From Prorocentrum cordatum (Eukaryota; Sar; Dinophyceae; Prorocentrales; Prorocentraceae), in the NCBI GenBank assembly GCA_963575745.1, contig CAUYUJ010005025.1:112665-176664 (forward strand): a DNA stretch of 64,000 nucleotides. The letters are read 5' to 3'. Shown in pieces: positions 50,856 through 61,640 of the stretch. How positions within the stretch are numbered: the stretch's first letter is position 1; each line of letters starts with the position of its first letter. The position numbers were made by a program, and so were the translations under genes. Below the pieces are notes generated by a model. That model was not told the DNA's origin, did no database searches, and worked only from the letters and a program-made list of their open reading frames with translations.

Positions 50856-51031
50856 GCCAGATTTCGTAATAAAAGGGAGGGGGTCTCAACCCTCCCAGAC
50901 GAGAAGTTTTAGACCCCCCCCGTGGGAGAACCCTCCAAAACATCGTCCCCAGACCCCCCCAGGCCCTCCAAGATAGCCTGGAAGAGACCCCCCCCGAAAT
51001 GAGACCCCCCGCCCTTTATTATGAAATCTGG
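50856..51031 (+). mobile_element. Family J element, copy 2
   Basis: GCCAGATTTCGTAATAAAAG and the inverted CTTTATTATGAAATCTGG are the ends; the interior is nearly identical to 37562-37741. The flanks TATAC and AGTAC match at 3 of 5. The surrounding CCTGTGTGTGTATG / CCTGTGGGTGTATG words make a 14-bp near-repeat as well. Confidence 0.82.
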
Positions 51032-51427
51032 AGTACCTGTGGGTGTATGTATACATACTTGTAGATGCACCCAGAGGGAGAAGGAGAGAGAGAGGTAGAG
51101 AAAGAGAGAGGTAGGACCGCCAGTCTGGGAGAAGGAGGGGATGGACGGAGGTTGTGACAGAACGCAAGCAGGCAGCAAGGACGGAGCGGAGCACTCTGGT
51201 CACGCTTTCCTCCTCCTGGCCTGGCTGGGATCCGATCTGGGGGCTTCTGGCTTGTAGTAGCCGTCGTTGTTCCCCAATCAGAGCTTGCCTCTGTAGGGGC
51301 CCTAGCGGATTCATAAGGTTAGGTGAGGTGCGTCGGGAATTTTCCCAGCTGCCCGCGTGCCCAGGTGCCCAGGTGCCCGGTGTGCGTCGGGAATTTTCCC
51401 AGGTGCCCGGGGTGCGTCGGGAATTTT
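51032..51427. other. Unique sequence with (GA)n and a GTGCGTCGGGAATTTTCCC triple repeat
   Basis: GTGCGTCGGGAATTTTCCC followed by GCCCGG/GCCC occurs three times at 51329-51440. GGGAATTTTCCC is a palindrome. No gene is seen. Confidence 0.6.
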
Positions 51428-51785
51428 CCCTGGTGCCCGGGTGCCTTATAGCCCGATAACCCTATTGCCCTAAAGCCCCATAGCCCAATAGCTCGATTGC
51501 CTTATAGCCCAGTAGCCCTATAGACCTATAGCCCCATAGCCTTGTAGCCCTCTAGCCCTATAGCCCTACAGCCCCATAGCGCTGTAGCCCTATAGCCCTA
51601 TAGCCCTATAGCCCCATAGCCTGATAGCCCTGTCCTATAGCCCTATAGCCCAATAGCCCAATAGCCTTCTAGCCCTCTAGCCCTATAGCCTTCATCCTTA
51701 TGGCCCTATAGCCCATATTCCTATAGCCCTTTAGCCCTACATGTCTATAGCCCTATAGCCCAGTAGCCCTATAGCCCTAAACATA
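51428..51785 (+). repeat. Octamer satellite TAGCCCTA
   Basis: About 45 units of TAGCCCTA with CCC/CCA/CCT variants; each junction makes the palindrome CTATAG. It resembles CCCTAAA-type telomeric DNA in composition but has a different period, so it is not called telomeric. Confidence 0.88.
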
Positions 51786-51927
51786 GTATGATTGAGGTCT
51801 TTCTCTGGTTTCATTGCTTCTTTCCAACGTGCACCATCATCGAGGGGATCATCTTGCTTGGGGAACTCTTGGACAGAGAGGGCGCCCTATCGCTAGCATC
51901 TATTACCGCTAGAGGATAGCAGACATA

Positions 51928-53600
51928 ATGTTCTTGAAGAGCGCAAGCGTTTTCACGCATCGCTGGCCCGTCATAGATCGCATAAGCGTGTGGTCAACAT
52001 CCCTTGCTACATCGAGTATTTCCGCATGCGAATCTTGGCACGTCACGGCGGACATTTTGAAGACAGTGCAGCAATGGGACAACAAACGTATGGGGCGCAT
52101 GTTTCGCTTCCGTCGGCGACCAGAAGAGGGAGCCATGCTTTACAACCAGAGGACTGCGACATTCATCCGCCAATGGTTTGCATATGCTGGTACACATCTT
52201 CTTGCACATACCGCATCTCGCGCGGCATCTACACGGCCGCATGGGATAAGCAGCGACATGTTCTCCCGTGCCAACACAATCCTCTACGCGCAGCTCATGA
52301 ATTTCGCTGTCAGTTGTGTCGGGGGAGAGCAGCGTGGCGCTTGTCTTACAATGGGTCGGATCACGAACTATATCAGGTTCTGCGTTCGGCTGACTATGAT
52401 GATTTTTGGGAACTTGCAGGGGCGTGGAGTTGCAGCCCAGGTGTGCGGCGTGGCATGATGTTTCAATGTGATGATGTTGGTGCCGAGTATTTTTTGATGC
52501 TGTCGTCGCCCCCCCCTCTTTTCCGTTTCTCGCCGGTCGTTTTTTTCAATGGTATCGGCAGTGGTGGCCGCGGCTCTGCCAGGCTAAATTGCAGTCGATT
52601 ATGGTGTGTATGTGTGCCTCGGCGGATATTTTCCATGCGCTTTCGACTGGTAGATGTAGATATTTTACGGTTTGTCTTCGCTGAAACATGTGGCCAGCAC
52701 CTACACACAGGTCCGCAGGGGCCCCGACTTCGCGCGTTGTTTGAAGATATATTGGGAGTGGTTATCCCCGGCCTGCGCTGTGAGGGCCCGCCCTTTTTTT
52801 GAGTCGCTTCTCATGGGGCGCCGTGCCCACTTGTTCAGAAGAGGAAACCTATACTGCTACCCTTCGCCCGTTTTCCCCCTCGGCGCCCTCTTGGGATGCT
52901 CTTGTCGCCACCGTTGGACTGGGCCAGCCAGTTCGTGCAAGATGCGTGCGTTCATACGATTATCTACCACCCACCTCCAAATCCCATTTTTTCCAGGCCG
53001 TACAACCCAAAGCGGCTCTGGCCAAACGGGCTCGCGTTCCCCCGCATTTCTTCATCCAGACAGCGGAAAATGGAACGATTTTCGGAAACGTCTTTGGATT
53101 CAAGTGGACTGCCTGGGGTTCTCTCAAATTTTGAACGACGAGGCCGTGCTCAGGGCCCCAAGCATGGAAACAGTTTTCTGGCGCATTTGCCGTCGATTGG
53201 ACCACTTGTGATTCTCGGGTTTGAAGCCTTGTAGAGATATCGACCCGTTTGTCGATAATTCAACACGGTCGAATAATTGGTCAATGTGGCCACGGACAGC
53301 CAACAGAACCGTGCACTTCAAACCGACGTTGGTGAACGCCTGATGGAAAGCCCACGTAACATGAAGGTTTGCATCGACGGAGGTTTTTGTGAAACCTGCG
53401 GCCGGGATGGGCACCGATCAGCAGCTGTCGGCATGGTCGTGTGCGGGGCGGAGCAGGGCGCCTTCAAAATGGCGACGTACAAGATTTCAGGTCACATCGT
53501 GGAGACGATCGTTGGTGTAATTTCGGCGTTCCGAACGGAGACGTTGGCTTTGGATTGGGCGCTTGAGTGTGTGTGTTTCGTACAATGACTGACGCGGAAC
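51928..53600 (+). pseudogene. LINE-5: 3' part of a decayed LINE (RT tail and RNase H)
   Basis: 51928-52457 reads KTVQQWDNKRMGRMFRFRRR, then YNQRTATFIRQWF, the C-terminal region of LINE reverse transcriptases. 52500-53220 is decayed spacer with weak traces (HLPSIGPLVILGF). 53277-53587 reads MKVCIDGGFCETCGRDGHRS, AVGMVVCGAEQGAFKMA and FRTETLALDWALECV, an RNase H fold with the first Asp (IDGG) and the Glu (RTETLAL). The upstream RT core is absent; the octamer satellite lies just before it. Several frames are needed, so it is dead. Confidence 0.7.
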
Positions 53601-54330
53601 CCAGCCAACCTCGGTGTACAGAAATTATTCTGCATTCGCCACGCTGTGTTTCTACTAATCGTTGCACCGGCTAAGTTCCCCCCCATGTCCTCCTGCCTCA
53701 TCTCCTTCTTCATGGAGCCGCATCAGCACTGTTTCCTGCTCTCACGGTTGTTGGCTCTCGGGGTCGTCTTGAGCTAACCAGTGTCGTAGCACGCGTAATT
53801 TTGTTTCGTTGCACGCGCGCGTCAGTGCCAGTGGACGGGCCAATCGAACAAACGCATTGCGTGGGCATGTCGAGCGCTCGTCTGATGGGGCTTGGCGGCC
53901 CATTTCCAACAAATGGTTCGACTGATTGAAAAAGTGGGAGTCTTGTGTATTAGGAGAGAGGCCAATGCCTATCACCACGCGGTCCTCTCCTGACCGGTTG
54001 GGGTCCACATTTCGGCCTCATACAATTTTCGGATCACCTCTTTCTATGCTTCAATGATACAGTTTTTCCGACATGGCGCCCAGGTGCTGTGATTATTGTG
54101 GTCGGTCACATTTTCGAGGCGTCGCAATGGTCACCGCCGCGCTCTTCAAATGGATGACTCAAAACAGATTACGCTATTTCACCGCTTCCCAGAAGATGAC
54201 ATATGCGACTTCCGATTCAGCGTGTGTTGTCAGCCACTTCCCGTCTTGCTGCTTTCGTGTAGGTGGTGTTGATTCGTCTTTCTGTTCGTCCATGTCTGAT
54301 GCCTCTTGGAGCGATTTGACGTTTCCCGTT
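53601..54330. other. Unique sequence, possible LINE-5 3' remnant
   Basis: No motif is recognised after the RNase H remnant. GC content is lower than elsewhere in the window. Confidence 0.35.
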
Positions 54331-54800
54331 CGCTGTGCGGTGTCGGGTGCCCTCTTGGGGCTTGGTGGGGGCCTGTTGAGGTCTTGTTGGGTGTCCTGGG
54401 GGCCATCTCGTGGGGAAAGGCTCCTGGGGTCCCTGCGGGTTCCCCTTGTTGGGCCTCTCTTGGGTCCTTCCTGAGGCCTCTTGAAGGATTTGCTTGCCGT
54501 CTTGGGCACTCGTGGGCCTTCGTGGGCCGCTTCTGAGCTTTATTGGGGGGCTCTGGGGCCGTCTTGAGCCAGTTTGGGGGGGTCCTTGCGCCGTTTTGGG
54601 CTTGCAGATGCCCGGAAAGGCGAGAAAGCGAACATACTTTCAAATCTCAGCAAAATCATTGATGTTTGCTGCTTGAGGACCTCTAGGGGCCCTCTTGGGG
54701 CCCTCTTTCGGCGTCTTGGACGGTCTTGACGCTATCGTGGGTGTTCTTGAGGCATCTCCCGAGTGTTGAAGCCCTTCTGGAGCCATTTTGGAGAGCATTC
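54331..54800 (+). repeat. Degenerate CTTGGGGCC/TCTTGGG words, block 1
   Basis: GCCCTCTTGGGGC, GGGGCCGTCTTG and GGCCTCTTG words recur at about 15-20 bp spacing. The same vocabulary fills 61085-61640. Frames here (Gly/Leu/Ser/Trp-rich) are repeat artefacts. Confidence 0.65.
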
Positions 54801-55069
54801 TGGGCATCCTGGCGACCGCGGAGTTGATTTGAATCCATTGTGGTAGTCAGGCTTGGACACCACTGATCATGCCCGGCAGGTACCAGATGTCTCGATTGTG
54901 ATAGGCCTTTCCCCCTCAATCGCGCAATTTTGGACCCAGCGGGGAAGATGTATTGGAGGGGATACAATCTCACACGCCTAGTGACCCCAAAGAGGTCGAC
55001 GGATTCGAAAGGCGCAGAATGGTTCGTCTCGGTTCTTGGGCTGCGCACGCGAGCAAACAGCCGCGATGG

Positions 55070-55248
55070 TCGGGTCGGACGAAAGGGGGAGATTGGGAAA
55101 TGGGGGGGCTACGCAATCTGTTGCGTTCGGCCACCGGGCTCCTTTCCTAGACACATTGGTGCCTCCTGGCGCTGTGCGGCGCCGGAAAACCGCTACGTGA
55201 ATTGATGTGTTGACCCCTTTTGAGCTATCCCTCTTTGCATCCGGCCCG
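55070..55248 (+). mobile_element. Family P short TIR element, copy 1
   Basis: It starts TCGGGTCGGACGAAAGGGGG and ends CATCCGGCCCGA. GATTGGGAAATGGGGGGGCTA at the left pairs loosely with the right arm. The flanks GATGG (55065-55069) and AATGG (55249-55253) match at 4 of 5. Confidence 0.8.
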
Positions 55249-55674
55249 AAATGGGTTTGGTCAGCCTTTCTCGGCCAGCGGGCGTCAAGCATATTGCTGT
55301 TGTTGCCAATTTTGGAAAGTTAGCGAGGGGGCAGGAGTTGTCCCCCCAGTTGTCAGGAAGGCGGTGGCTACCATACCGGGTTTTTTCTTGTTAGATGGGC
55401 AGGTGTAAGTAAAGCAGTCGCGCCGTAAGCATTCCAGAAATCTGGATCACATGCCCTCCGTCTCTCCTACCTCCATTTTTGATGCAAGTATGTTTTCGAC
55501 CTCCTCTTTCTGCCTTCCATTCGCCTTTCTGGCTACATGCATCTATCCAGTGCCTCCAATCCTTCATTCAATGTACCTCTTTCGATTATCATGTGATGAC
55601 ACCGGCTCAGCGTTCTTGCAAATATCGTGGCGTTGTTTTCTTCGGTGAAGCTTTCAGCTGTCTGGCATCTTTCG

Positions 55675-55785
55675 GAGGGGGAGGGGGAGGGGAACGGGGA
55701 GAAGGAGGATGAGGAGGAGGCGGAGGAGAAGGAGGAGGAGGAGGAGGAGAAGCAGGAGGAGGAGGCGGAGGAGGAGGATTTTCAG
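55675..55785 (+). repeat. (GGA)n microsatellite
   Basis: GGA triplets with GGGGAG and GCGGAG variants. Confidence 0.9.
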
Positions 55786-55859
55786 TTGCGAGCCTCCCTC
55801 TGTTGCCCCATCCCTGCTGGCGACGCGTGAAGTCCGTCGACGTGAGCGGCAACGAGCTG

Positions 55860-56100
55860 CAGGGCGTAGACTCCGGCATCCAGCAGCTCGAGGCCCACCT
55901 CTAGGAATGGGCCTCGAAGACCGATTTCTGACCACATCCACCTCTGGATCCTCGATTCTATGACAGGCCCTCGGGGGTGGACGTGGATAGTTTTTCCTTC
56001 CCCTGGGGCGGGGAAACTGCCCACCTCCACCTCTGGAAACCGCTTTTCGCAAGGCACCTCGGGAAGTGGGTGTGGTCAGAAATCGGTCTCCTAGGGCCTC
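55860..56100. repeat. Inverted repeat of a CCACCTCTGGA block
   Basis: GGCCTCGAAGACCGATTTCTGACCACATCC-type sequence at 55910-55945 is roughly the reverse complement of GTGGTCAGAAATCGGTCTCCTAGGGCC-type sequence at 56070-56098. CCACCTCTGGATCC / CCACCTCTGGAAACC are direct words inside. This may be a further short TIR element, but its ends could not be set. Confidence 0.5.
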
Positions 56101-56114
56101 TGCTGCAGCGGCGC

Positions 56115-56350
56115 GGGGGCGGATGGTTTGGATTCCTCGGCTTCGATTCGAGTCGACTTCGATGGCCTCCATTCCGACTCGATTCGGCTTGGGGGTAACG
56201 ATTTGGATTCCGATTCCTCACTGGAGGCATGCTAGCCTGCCGATGTCCGCCGATTCGACTTCTCCCGAGTCGGCTGCCGATGTCCGCCGATCCGATTCAT
56301 GTCGATCGCCGATCCGATTTAGCGATTCGATTCCGGGGTCTCCTGGCATG
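56115..56350 (+). repeat. Dispersed repeat family O, copy 3
   Basis: TTCGATTCGAGTCGACTTCG, then CTTCTCCCGAGTCGGCTGCC and GATCGCCGATCCGATTT, follow the order of 2510-2725 and 15195-15400. Confidence 0.6.
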
Positions 56351-57020
56351 GGAGCCCCAGCAGTCGAAGCAGGCTCGCCCGCGCTCCACTTGTCACGGGC
56401 GTGGTGGTTCCGCTTCTCCCCCCTCCTGCGCGGAGGTTTCCCCCCCCCCCCCCCTCTCGGGCGCGGCCGAGCCGACCCGTAGCAAAGCATTCCCTTCCGC
56501 GACGTCACCCTCGCCTTTGAGGCTTCTCTCTGGCCGCATACATACGTCTTGGGGCGAGGTGAGGGGGACGTCACAGAAGGGGATGGTTTGCTAGGGGTCA
56601 CTTAGGCCGCCCATGAGCCCTCATCCCGCTGCTCCATCCTTCATTCCCCACGTCTTCGAGGCTGGGCCCATGCCTTGCGCGCCTTCCCCCGCCTACAGCT
56701 CACAAAGAGTGAAGCCGCTTCTCTTACACAGTCGGAGTACAGTCGGACCGAGGTGTAAGATCGAGGTCGGTTTGTGGAGGGTACCCCGGTGTTCTTCATG
56801 CTTGTTGGATGTTCTGGTGCACCCTGGGTGGGGTACCGTTGGATGTTCTGTGCGTTTTGGCTGGCGGAGGGTCTCGTGTTCTGGAATGATGTTCTTCTGT
56901 CTTAGGTTTGACTGCACAGCGCATCGCTCATACCCGCGCCCCACCACCATCCCCCTGCTCCTGCTCTCAGTCCGCATCCCAGTCGCGCTCTTGGTCCTGG
57001 CTGCCCCCCAACTCCCTGTT
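56351..57020. other. Unique sequence, nothing recognised
   Basis: Mixed sequence; it includes a C-run at 56441-56452 and GTTGGATGTTCTG words (56803, 56849). Confidence 0.4.
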
Positions 57021-57183
57021 TCGGGTCGGACGAGAAGGGGAGATTGGGATGGGAGCGTTTCCACATCTGCTGCGTGCAGGTGGTTTCAGCCCCACCGCCA
57101 GGCCGCCAGGATGGCGCCGGGGAGACCAGCTGCATGCAGCTGATTCGCTAACCCCTTTCTTCAATCTCCTTTCGTCCGACCCG
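57021..57183 (+). mobile_element. Family P element, copy 2
   Basis: It starts TCGGGTCGGACGAGAAGGGG and ends with the inverted CCTTTCGTCCGACCCGA. TGCTGCGTGCAGGTGGTTTC in the interior is shared with 59759. The flanks match at only 3 of 5. Confidence 0.78.
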
Positions 57184-58440
57184 ATTCTTGCTCGGCCCTC
57201 GATGACTTGATGTCTGCGCCGATTATTCGCGCGCAAGCTGCCCGCGCAAGGTCGCGCGTGAGTGCCCTCGTATCCTGCGCAGCTCGCCCCGGTCTCGCTC
57301 CGCGTGAGCTGCGGCGTAAGGTAGGTATGCCATCTCGCGTAAGGCCCGCTTGTTTTTGTCGCCCACCTGCTTCTGATCAGCTGGCCTCCCCTCCTATCTC
57401 CGCGGTCGCCTCTCGTCTTCTCGCCATAAGCATGCGGGACAGCTCGCCGTACCGTAGCCCCAGGTCGCCTGGACGCGCGTGCGGATTGCTTCCGCCGCGC
57501 TGCGACGCAACGCAGTTGCTAATCAGGTGGCCAGCCTCCCGTGCAGCTCCGACGGGGTTGGTGCTCCAGACCCGCCGCAGGTGTCTGCAGACTGTCCATG
57601 GCTCTTGCGGGCACTACCCCAACGCCAGCGTCAGGGCACACCTGTACGCATTTGGCATCGCTCGGATGTGTGCATGTTTTCTCGTCGGGGACCATCGAGG
57701 AGCATCTTGGGTTATCTTGCGAAACAGCTAACGCACGAAACCGAAGCATGCACGGGGGTTGGACGTCTGAGCGATGGCAAGTGCAATCGATGGCTCGCGA
57801 CAAGATCCGAGAAGTCTTGTCCAGTCCGCTGGCTGCGACCGCAGCCTTTCCCTCCGCGCCTGTATCGGGCACTCGCAGTAGCAAGCTTCGGGTGATGGTG
57901 GCGCTTGGATGGAGTGCACGAGAGCTGTGTTTTCTGCAGTGGCTTGTGGGTGCTGTGCGTGTGCAGGTTATGGGCGAGTCAGAGACCAGGCAGTTTCAGG
58001 AACGCGTCTCGATGCAGATTCAGCTTCCGGGCTAGAACCTCAGTCATCGTAAGCAGCAGTCATGAACAACAGGCTTCGATTTACAGGATTGAGCCAGCCG
58101 TAGCGAGTATCATCTCCGTGGGAGAGAGACTCTGATGATCATGCTTCTGTCAACGGATAACGAATTGTTTCTCAAGCAGCTCTTGCTCAACTTATTACAT
58201 ATTTGTTCTTCCTTCACCGCCGACGCCATGCCCAGAGAGGACGCATGGTTTCGGCCTCTTGGGTAGCCCATTGTTTCTGTGACGGGTAGCCGTGGTAAGC
58301 TTCAGCAACATCCATGACGTCGGCGTACATGCCTGTTACTGGTGCAAGAGGCTCCCAGATACGTCCACACCTTCCACACGCACACCGCACTATGTTTGCC
58401 TGCGTGGACCCCAAACAGTGAGTTTGTGCACCGTGAATGT
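57184..58440. other. Unique sequence, no assignable gene
   Basis: Plus-strand frames of 120-175 codons overlap in three phases (57207-57731, 57479-57895, 57541-58035). The last has mixed composition (TRSSKLRVMVALGWSARELC), but none shows a domain motif, and mutual overlap argues against all three being real. Confidence 0.35.
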
Positions 58441-58645
58441 GCAGACTGAGTGGTGGAAGCAGTGCGGGGGAAAGGCGTGCGGTGGAAGCCATGTGGTAGA
58501 ACGCACGCATGTGGCGAAAGCTATGTGGTTGCAGCCACGTGGTGGCAGCAACGTGGTGCACGCTCTGTGACGGAAGCAGCGTGGTGCGATCCATGTGGTG
58601 CGGGATGTGCGGTACAGGCCACGTGCTGCGCGGAGCAGGCCTTGG
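58440..58645 (+). repeat. Degenerate GTGGTGGAAGC/CATGTGGT tandem words
   Basis: GTGGTGGAAGCAGTG, GCGGTGGAAGCCATGTGG, GTGGCAGCAACGTGGTG and similar words recur every 15-20 bp. This is a decayed minisatellite, distinct from the 18-bp one. Confidence 0.6.
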
Positions 58646-58774
58646 TGGCGCACGAGACGGCGACGGGGCGGCGGCGAGGCAGCCACGAGTGGCGACCGGG
58701 GGCAGACCCCGAACGGCCCGCTTCGCGGCACCTCGGATTCCCCCCTCGGCGCAGTTGAAGGGAGGATGATGGAG

Positions 58775-58880
58775 AGGAAGGAGGAGAGGAGGAGGAGGAG
58801 GAGGAGGAGGAGGAGGAGGAGGAGGAGCAGGAGGCGGAGGAAGAGGAGGAGTAGGAGTAGGAGTAGGAGTAGGAGTAGGT
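58775..58880 (+). repeat. (GGA)n with GTAGGA hexamers
   Basis: GGA triplets end in four GTAGGA hexamers. Confidence 0.9.
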
Positions 58881-59015
58881 TTTTAGCCAGAGCGCGAGGC
58901 GCTCGACGAGGCGTCGGCGAGGCTCCGCGGTGGGAGTGCTCCGCGGCCCGCCGCCGCCCTGGCGAGCAGCGGGCCTCCTCCAACAGGCCGCGAGGGCGCA
59001 GACCTCGCCCTCCCC

Positions 59016-59451
59016 TCGGGGGCAACGATGGGGGGGGGGGATGGGCAGAGGGCCTCCCCTCCCTCCCCTCCCTCCCCTCCCTCCCCTCCCTCCCCTCCCT
59101 CCCCTCCCTCCCCTCCCGGCGATGCATCGACCCCCAATCGCCCATTGATCGCCGATAGGGGCCCGACAGCCTCAACCTGCCCATGAAGGTGCGGATTCAC
59201 TATCGGGGGCCCATCGCCGATCTGTCGGCGATGTACAGTCGGGCTCGATGGGACAGGGCACGCGAGAGGACACAAGACCCTTCCGAGGGCCACATTGCCA
59301 CAGGAATGCGGGAAGCATTAGTCGCAAGACACAGGACACGAGGGTACCCTTGATCTGGCAGGGTCGACCTACTAATTCGGGCCGCCTGTATCGCCGATTC
59401 TAGGTCGATGCATCCCCCCCTATGCCAGTCTCCCCCTATCGTTGCCCCCCA
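59016..59451 (+). mobile_element. Family A element, copy 3, with internal repeat and insertion, perfect TCCCC duplication
   Basis: It starts TCGGGGGCAACGATGGGGGG and ends with the inverted CCCCCTATCGTTGCCCCCCA. TCCCC lies at 59011-59015 and 59452-59456. Between the left arm and GATGCATCGACCCCC is a CCCTCCCTCC repeat (59058-59118). About 140 bp of foreign sequence (59245-59390) interrupts the right half before TGTATCGCCGATTCTAGGTC. Confidence 0.9.
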
Positions 59452-59456
59452 TCCCC

Positions 59457-59758
59457 TGGGATCGATCACGCCTGGATCTGCTCTGGACGCGCCTGTGAAT
59501 CGGTTCCAGACATCCGGCGACTCGACATTCTTTGAGTTTCGGGGCTCGTCACCCTCGTGGTAGGAGCGGGGGTCATCGGGGTAAAAGAAGAGTGCCAGGG
59601 GGAAGTCCTGAGCACCTCAGACCTGGAATGGACTTCTGATGGGCTTCTCGGCCTCCTTGGACTTGCTACAGTCGAGTTCGATCAGTGGGTCGACCCTGCC
59701 CAAACAAGGTTACTCCTGTGTCCTGTGTTTCGCGACCCGTTCCCTCTACGTTCCACTG
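59457..59758. other. Unique sequence, nothing recognised
   Basis: Mixed sequence between two TIR elements. No motif, no repeat. Confidence 0.4.
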
Positions 59759-59956
59759 TCGGGCCGGACGAAAGGGGGGGATTGGGAAAGGGGGGGTTAC
59801 GAAATTTGCTGCATGCAGCTGGTTTCGGCCCCACCGAGGGGCCCATTCCTCGATACATGGGCGCCTCCGGCGCCGGGAGGCGCCGGGAAAATCAGCTACG
59901 TGAGCTGATTCTCACCCCCCCCCCCCTTTGCTATCCCCCCCTTTCGCCCGGCCCGA
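59759..59956 (+). mobile_element. Family P element, copy 3, perfect CACTG duplication
   Basis: It starts TCGGGCCGGACGAAAGGGGG and ends with the inverted CCCCCTTTCGCCCGGCCCGA; GATTGGGAAAGGGGGGG is paired with CCCCCCCTTTGCTATC. CACTG lies at 59754-59758 and 59957-59961. An inner palindrome GCGCCTCCGGCGCCGGGAGG is present. Confidence 0.93.
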
Positions 59957-60117
59957 CACTGGCAGTGTGGCCATCGGGCGGCAGCGGCACGACGGGCGCA
60001 TGCCTTACCGGGCTCCAGAAGCTGCTAAGAGCCTGGAGATCGACGGCAAGCCCCCAGCGCCGGCGGCCCCCCCCCCGGCTCGTCAGGGGTGAGGCCGAAC
60101 GAAGAGGGAAAAAGGGG

Positions 60118-60225
60118 AGGAGGAGGAAAAGAAAAAGAAAGAGGAGGAGGAGGAGGAGGAGGAGGAAAAGAAAAAGAAAAAGAAGGAGGAGGAGGAGGAG
60201 GAGAGGAGGAGGAGGAGGAGGCTCG
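60118..60225 (+). repeat. (GGA)n / AAGAAAAAG compound repeat
   Basis: GGA triplets alternate with GAAAAAGAAA blocks. Confidence 0.9.
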
Positions 60226-60354
60226 TGCGGGTGGTAAGGGCAGGTGACCCGCACTGGGGGCGAAGGACAGGGCCCCGCAGGGGCCTCTCGGGGCCCCTGT
60301 TGGAGCCAGCTGGTGCCCCAGAAAGGGCCCGGAGAGCTTCTGAGCCTCTTCAGG

Positions 60355-60393
60355 GCCTCCTCCTCCTCCTCCTCCTCCTCCTCCTCCTCCTCC
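60355..60393 (+). repeat. (TCC)n microsatellite
   Basis: Short pure TCC tract in otherwise unique sequence. Confidence 0.9.
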
Positions 60394-60579
60394 CTCGCCC
60401 TCCAAAGAGGCTGGCCGGGCGGGGGCGCGCCTCCGACGAGAGAGGGAGGAGGCTCCAGACTCCCCAAGCTTCGACGAGGGGGCCGACGGAGCGTCCCCCA
60501 CGTGGGTCATCCCCCCTGACCACCCGCCCGACAGGCGGCTGGGGGAGGGAGGGGCCCCTGCCTCCGTAATTGTCCCTCC

Positions 60580-60654
60580 CGCCAGCTGCTGGAAGAGCTG
60601 AATCTCTCCAACAACAGGCTGGACGCAGTGGCCTCAGCGGTCGATGCCCCCGGC
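60580..60654 (+). CDS. Possible leucine-rich-repeat exon
   Basis: TCCCTCCCGCCAG is a polypyrimidine-AG acceptor. It is followed by LLEELNLSNNRLDAVASAVD, a textbook LRR unit (LxxLxLSxNxL). CCCGGCAG-GTGGTG at 60654 could be a donor. An exon of 75-85 nt would carry a single repeat. The rest of the gene is not seen, so this is a motif-based call. Confidence 0.42.
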
Positions 60655-61017
60655 AGGTGGTGCCGAGCGTTTTGGTGTTTGTGCCATGTCGTCGAGGGAG
60701 CGCTCCGTCAACCTCCTACGGGCGTGCCCGGGGATTGCAGACTCTGATGCCACTCCATCCGTTCGTTTTCATATCCGAGGCAGATCCAGAGCTTCGTTGC
60801 GCCCTGGCAACCGTTCTCGACGCTTCGCGCATCCCCGCAAGCCCACAAAAGCAAGCTCCCTGGATCGGGCAAGCGTAGCAGCATGGAGTGGAGCATCATG
60901 GGGGCGGCCGATACCTTTGGAAAGAACAGGAAGGAGGAGGGAGGGAGGAGGGAATGAGGAGAGGAACTGGAGCACGAGGACGTGGAAGCAGGAGGATGAC
61001 GAAGAAGAGGACGGGGG
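60655..61017. other. Unique sequence, nothing recognised
   Basis: Intron-like sequence downstream of the LRR unit, ending in GGA-rich DNA. Confidence 0.4.
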
Positions 61018-61075
61018 AGGAAGAAGGCGACGACGACGACGACGACGACGAAGACGAAGACGAAGACGACGCCGT
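61018..61075 (+). repeat. (GAC)n/(GAAGAC)n microsatellite
   Basis: GAC triplets run into GAAGAC hexamers. Confidence 0.9.
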
Positions 61076-61084
61076 CGACCGGAG

Positions 61085-61640
61085 TCATCGTGGAAGCCTC
61101 TTGGGGTCATTGTGGGGCCCTCTTGGGGCCATTCAAATGCTTTGGGGGCCTCCTCGGGACACGTGTTGAGTCCTTTGGGACTCTCTTGGCTCCCTCATGG
61201 AGCCATCCTGGGGCCGGGCCCTACTGGGAGGCCTTGAGGGGCCTCGTGGGGCCTTCCTCGAGGCCATCGATAAATGAAGGTGGCGGCGCTGATGCCGGCC
61301 CACCCCCCATCGGGACCCTCAACGTCGCCTCTAGGGGCCCTCTTGGGGCGCTCTTGGGGCGCTCCGTGGGCCTCTCTTGGGGCTGGGATCATCTGGGAGC
61401 CATCTTGAGGCCATTTTGAGGCATCGAACAGGCGAGAGTCTAGGCGCATGGCTTTGCCTTAGGTTTTTGACTGAATTTGGCCTCTCGGAGGGTCCTTGGG
61501 AGGCTCCGTGGCCACCTGGAGCCGTCTTGGGATGATCGTGGCGCCTCTCGTATACATGTTGTGAGTTTGATTGAGACGTCGTTGACTATATTGTGCGATC
61601 TTGGAGGCCACATTGGACTTGCTGGGGCACTCAACAGGCC
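61085..61640 (+). repeat. Degenerate CTTGGGGCC/TCTTGGG words, block 2
   Basis: CCTCTTGGGGTCATTG, GGGGCCCTCTTGGGGCCATT and GGAGCCATCTTGAGGCC words repeat at 15-20 bp, the same vocabulary as 54331-54800. Confidence 0.7.

Noticed and set aside
50837-51045. 14-bp target duplication for the family J copy at 50.9 kb
   Set aside because: The words CCTGTGTGTGTATG / CCTGTGGGTGTATG are TG-rich low complexity, and the other copy has a perfect 5-bp GGTAC instead.
57207-58035. Host gene in the overlapping plus-strand frames
   Set aside because: Three overlapping frames of similar length with no domain, no clear codon bias and no splice support.
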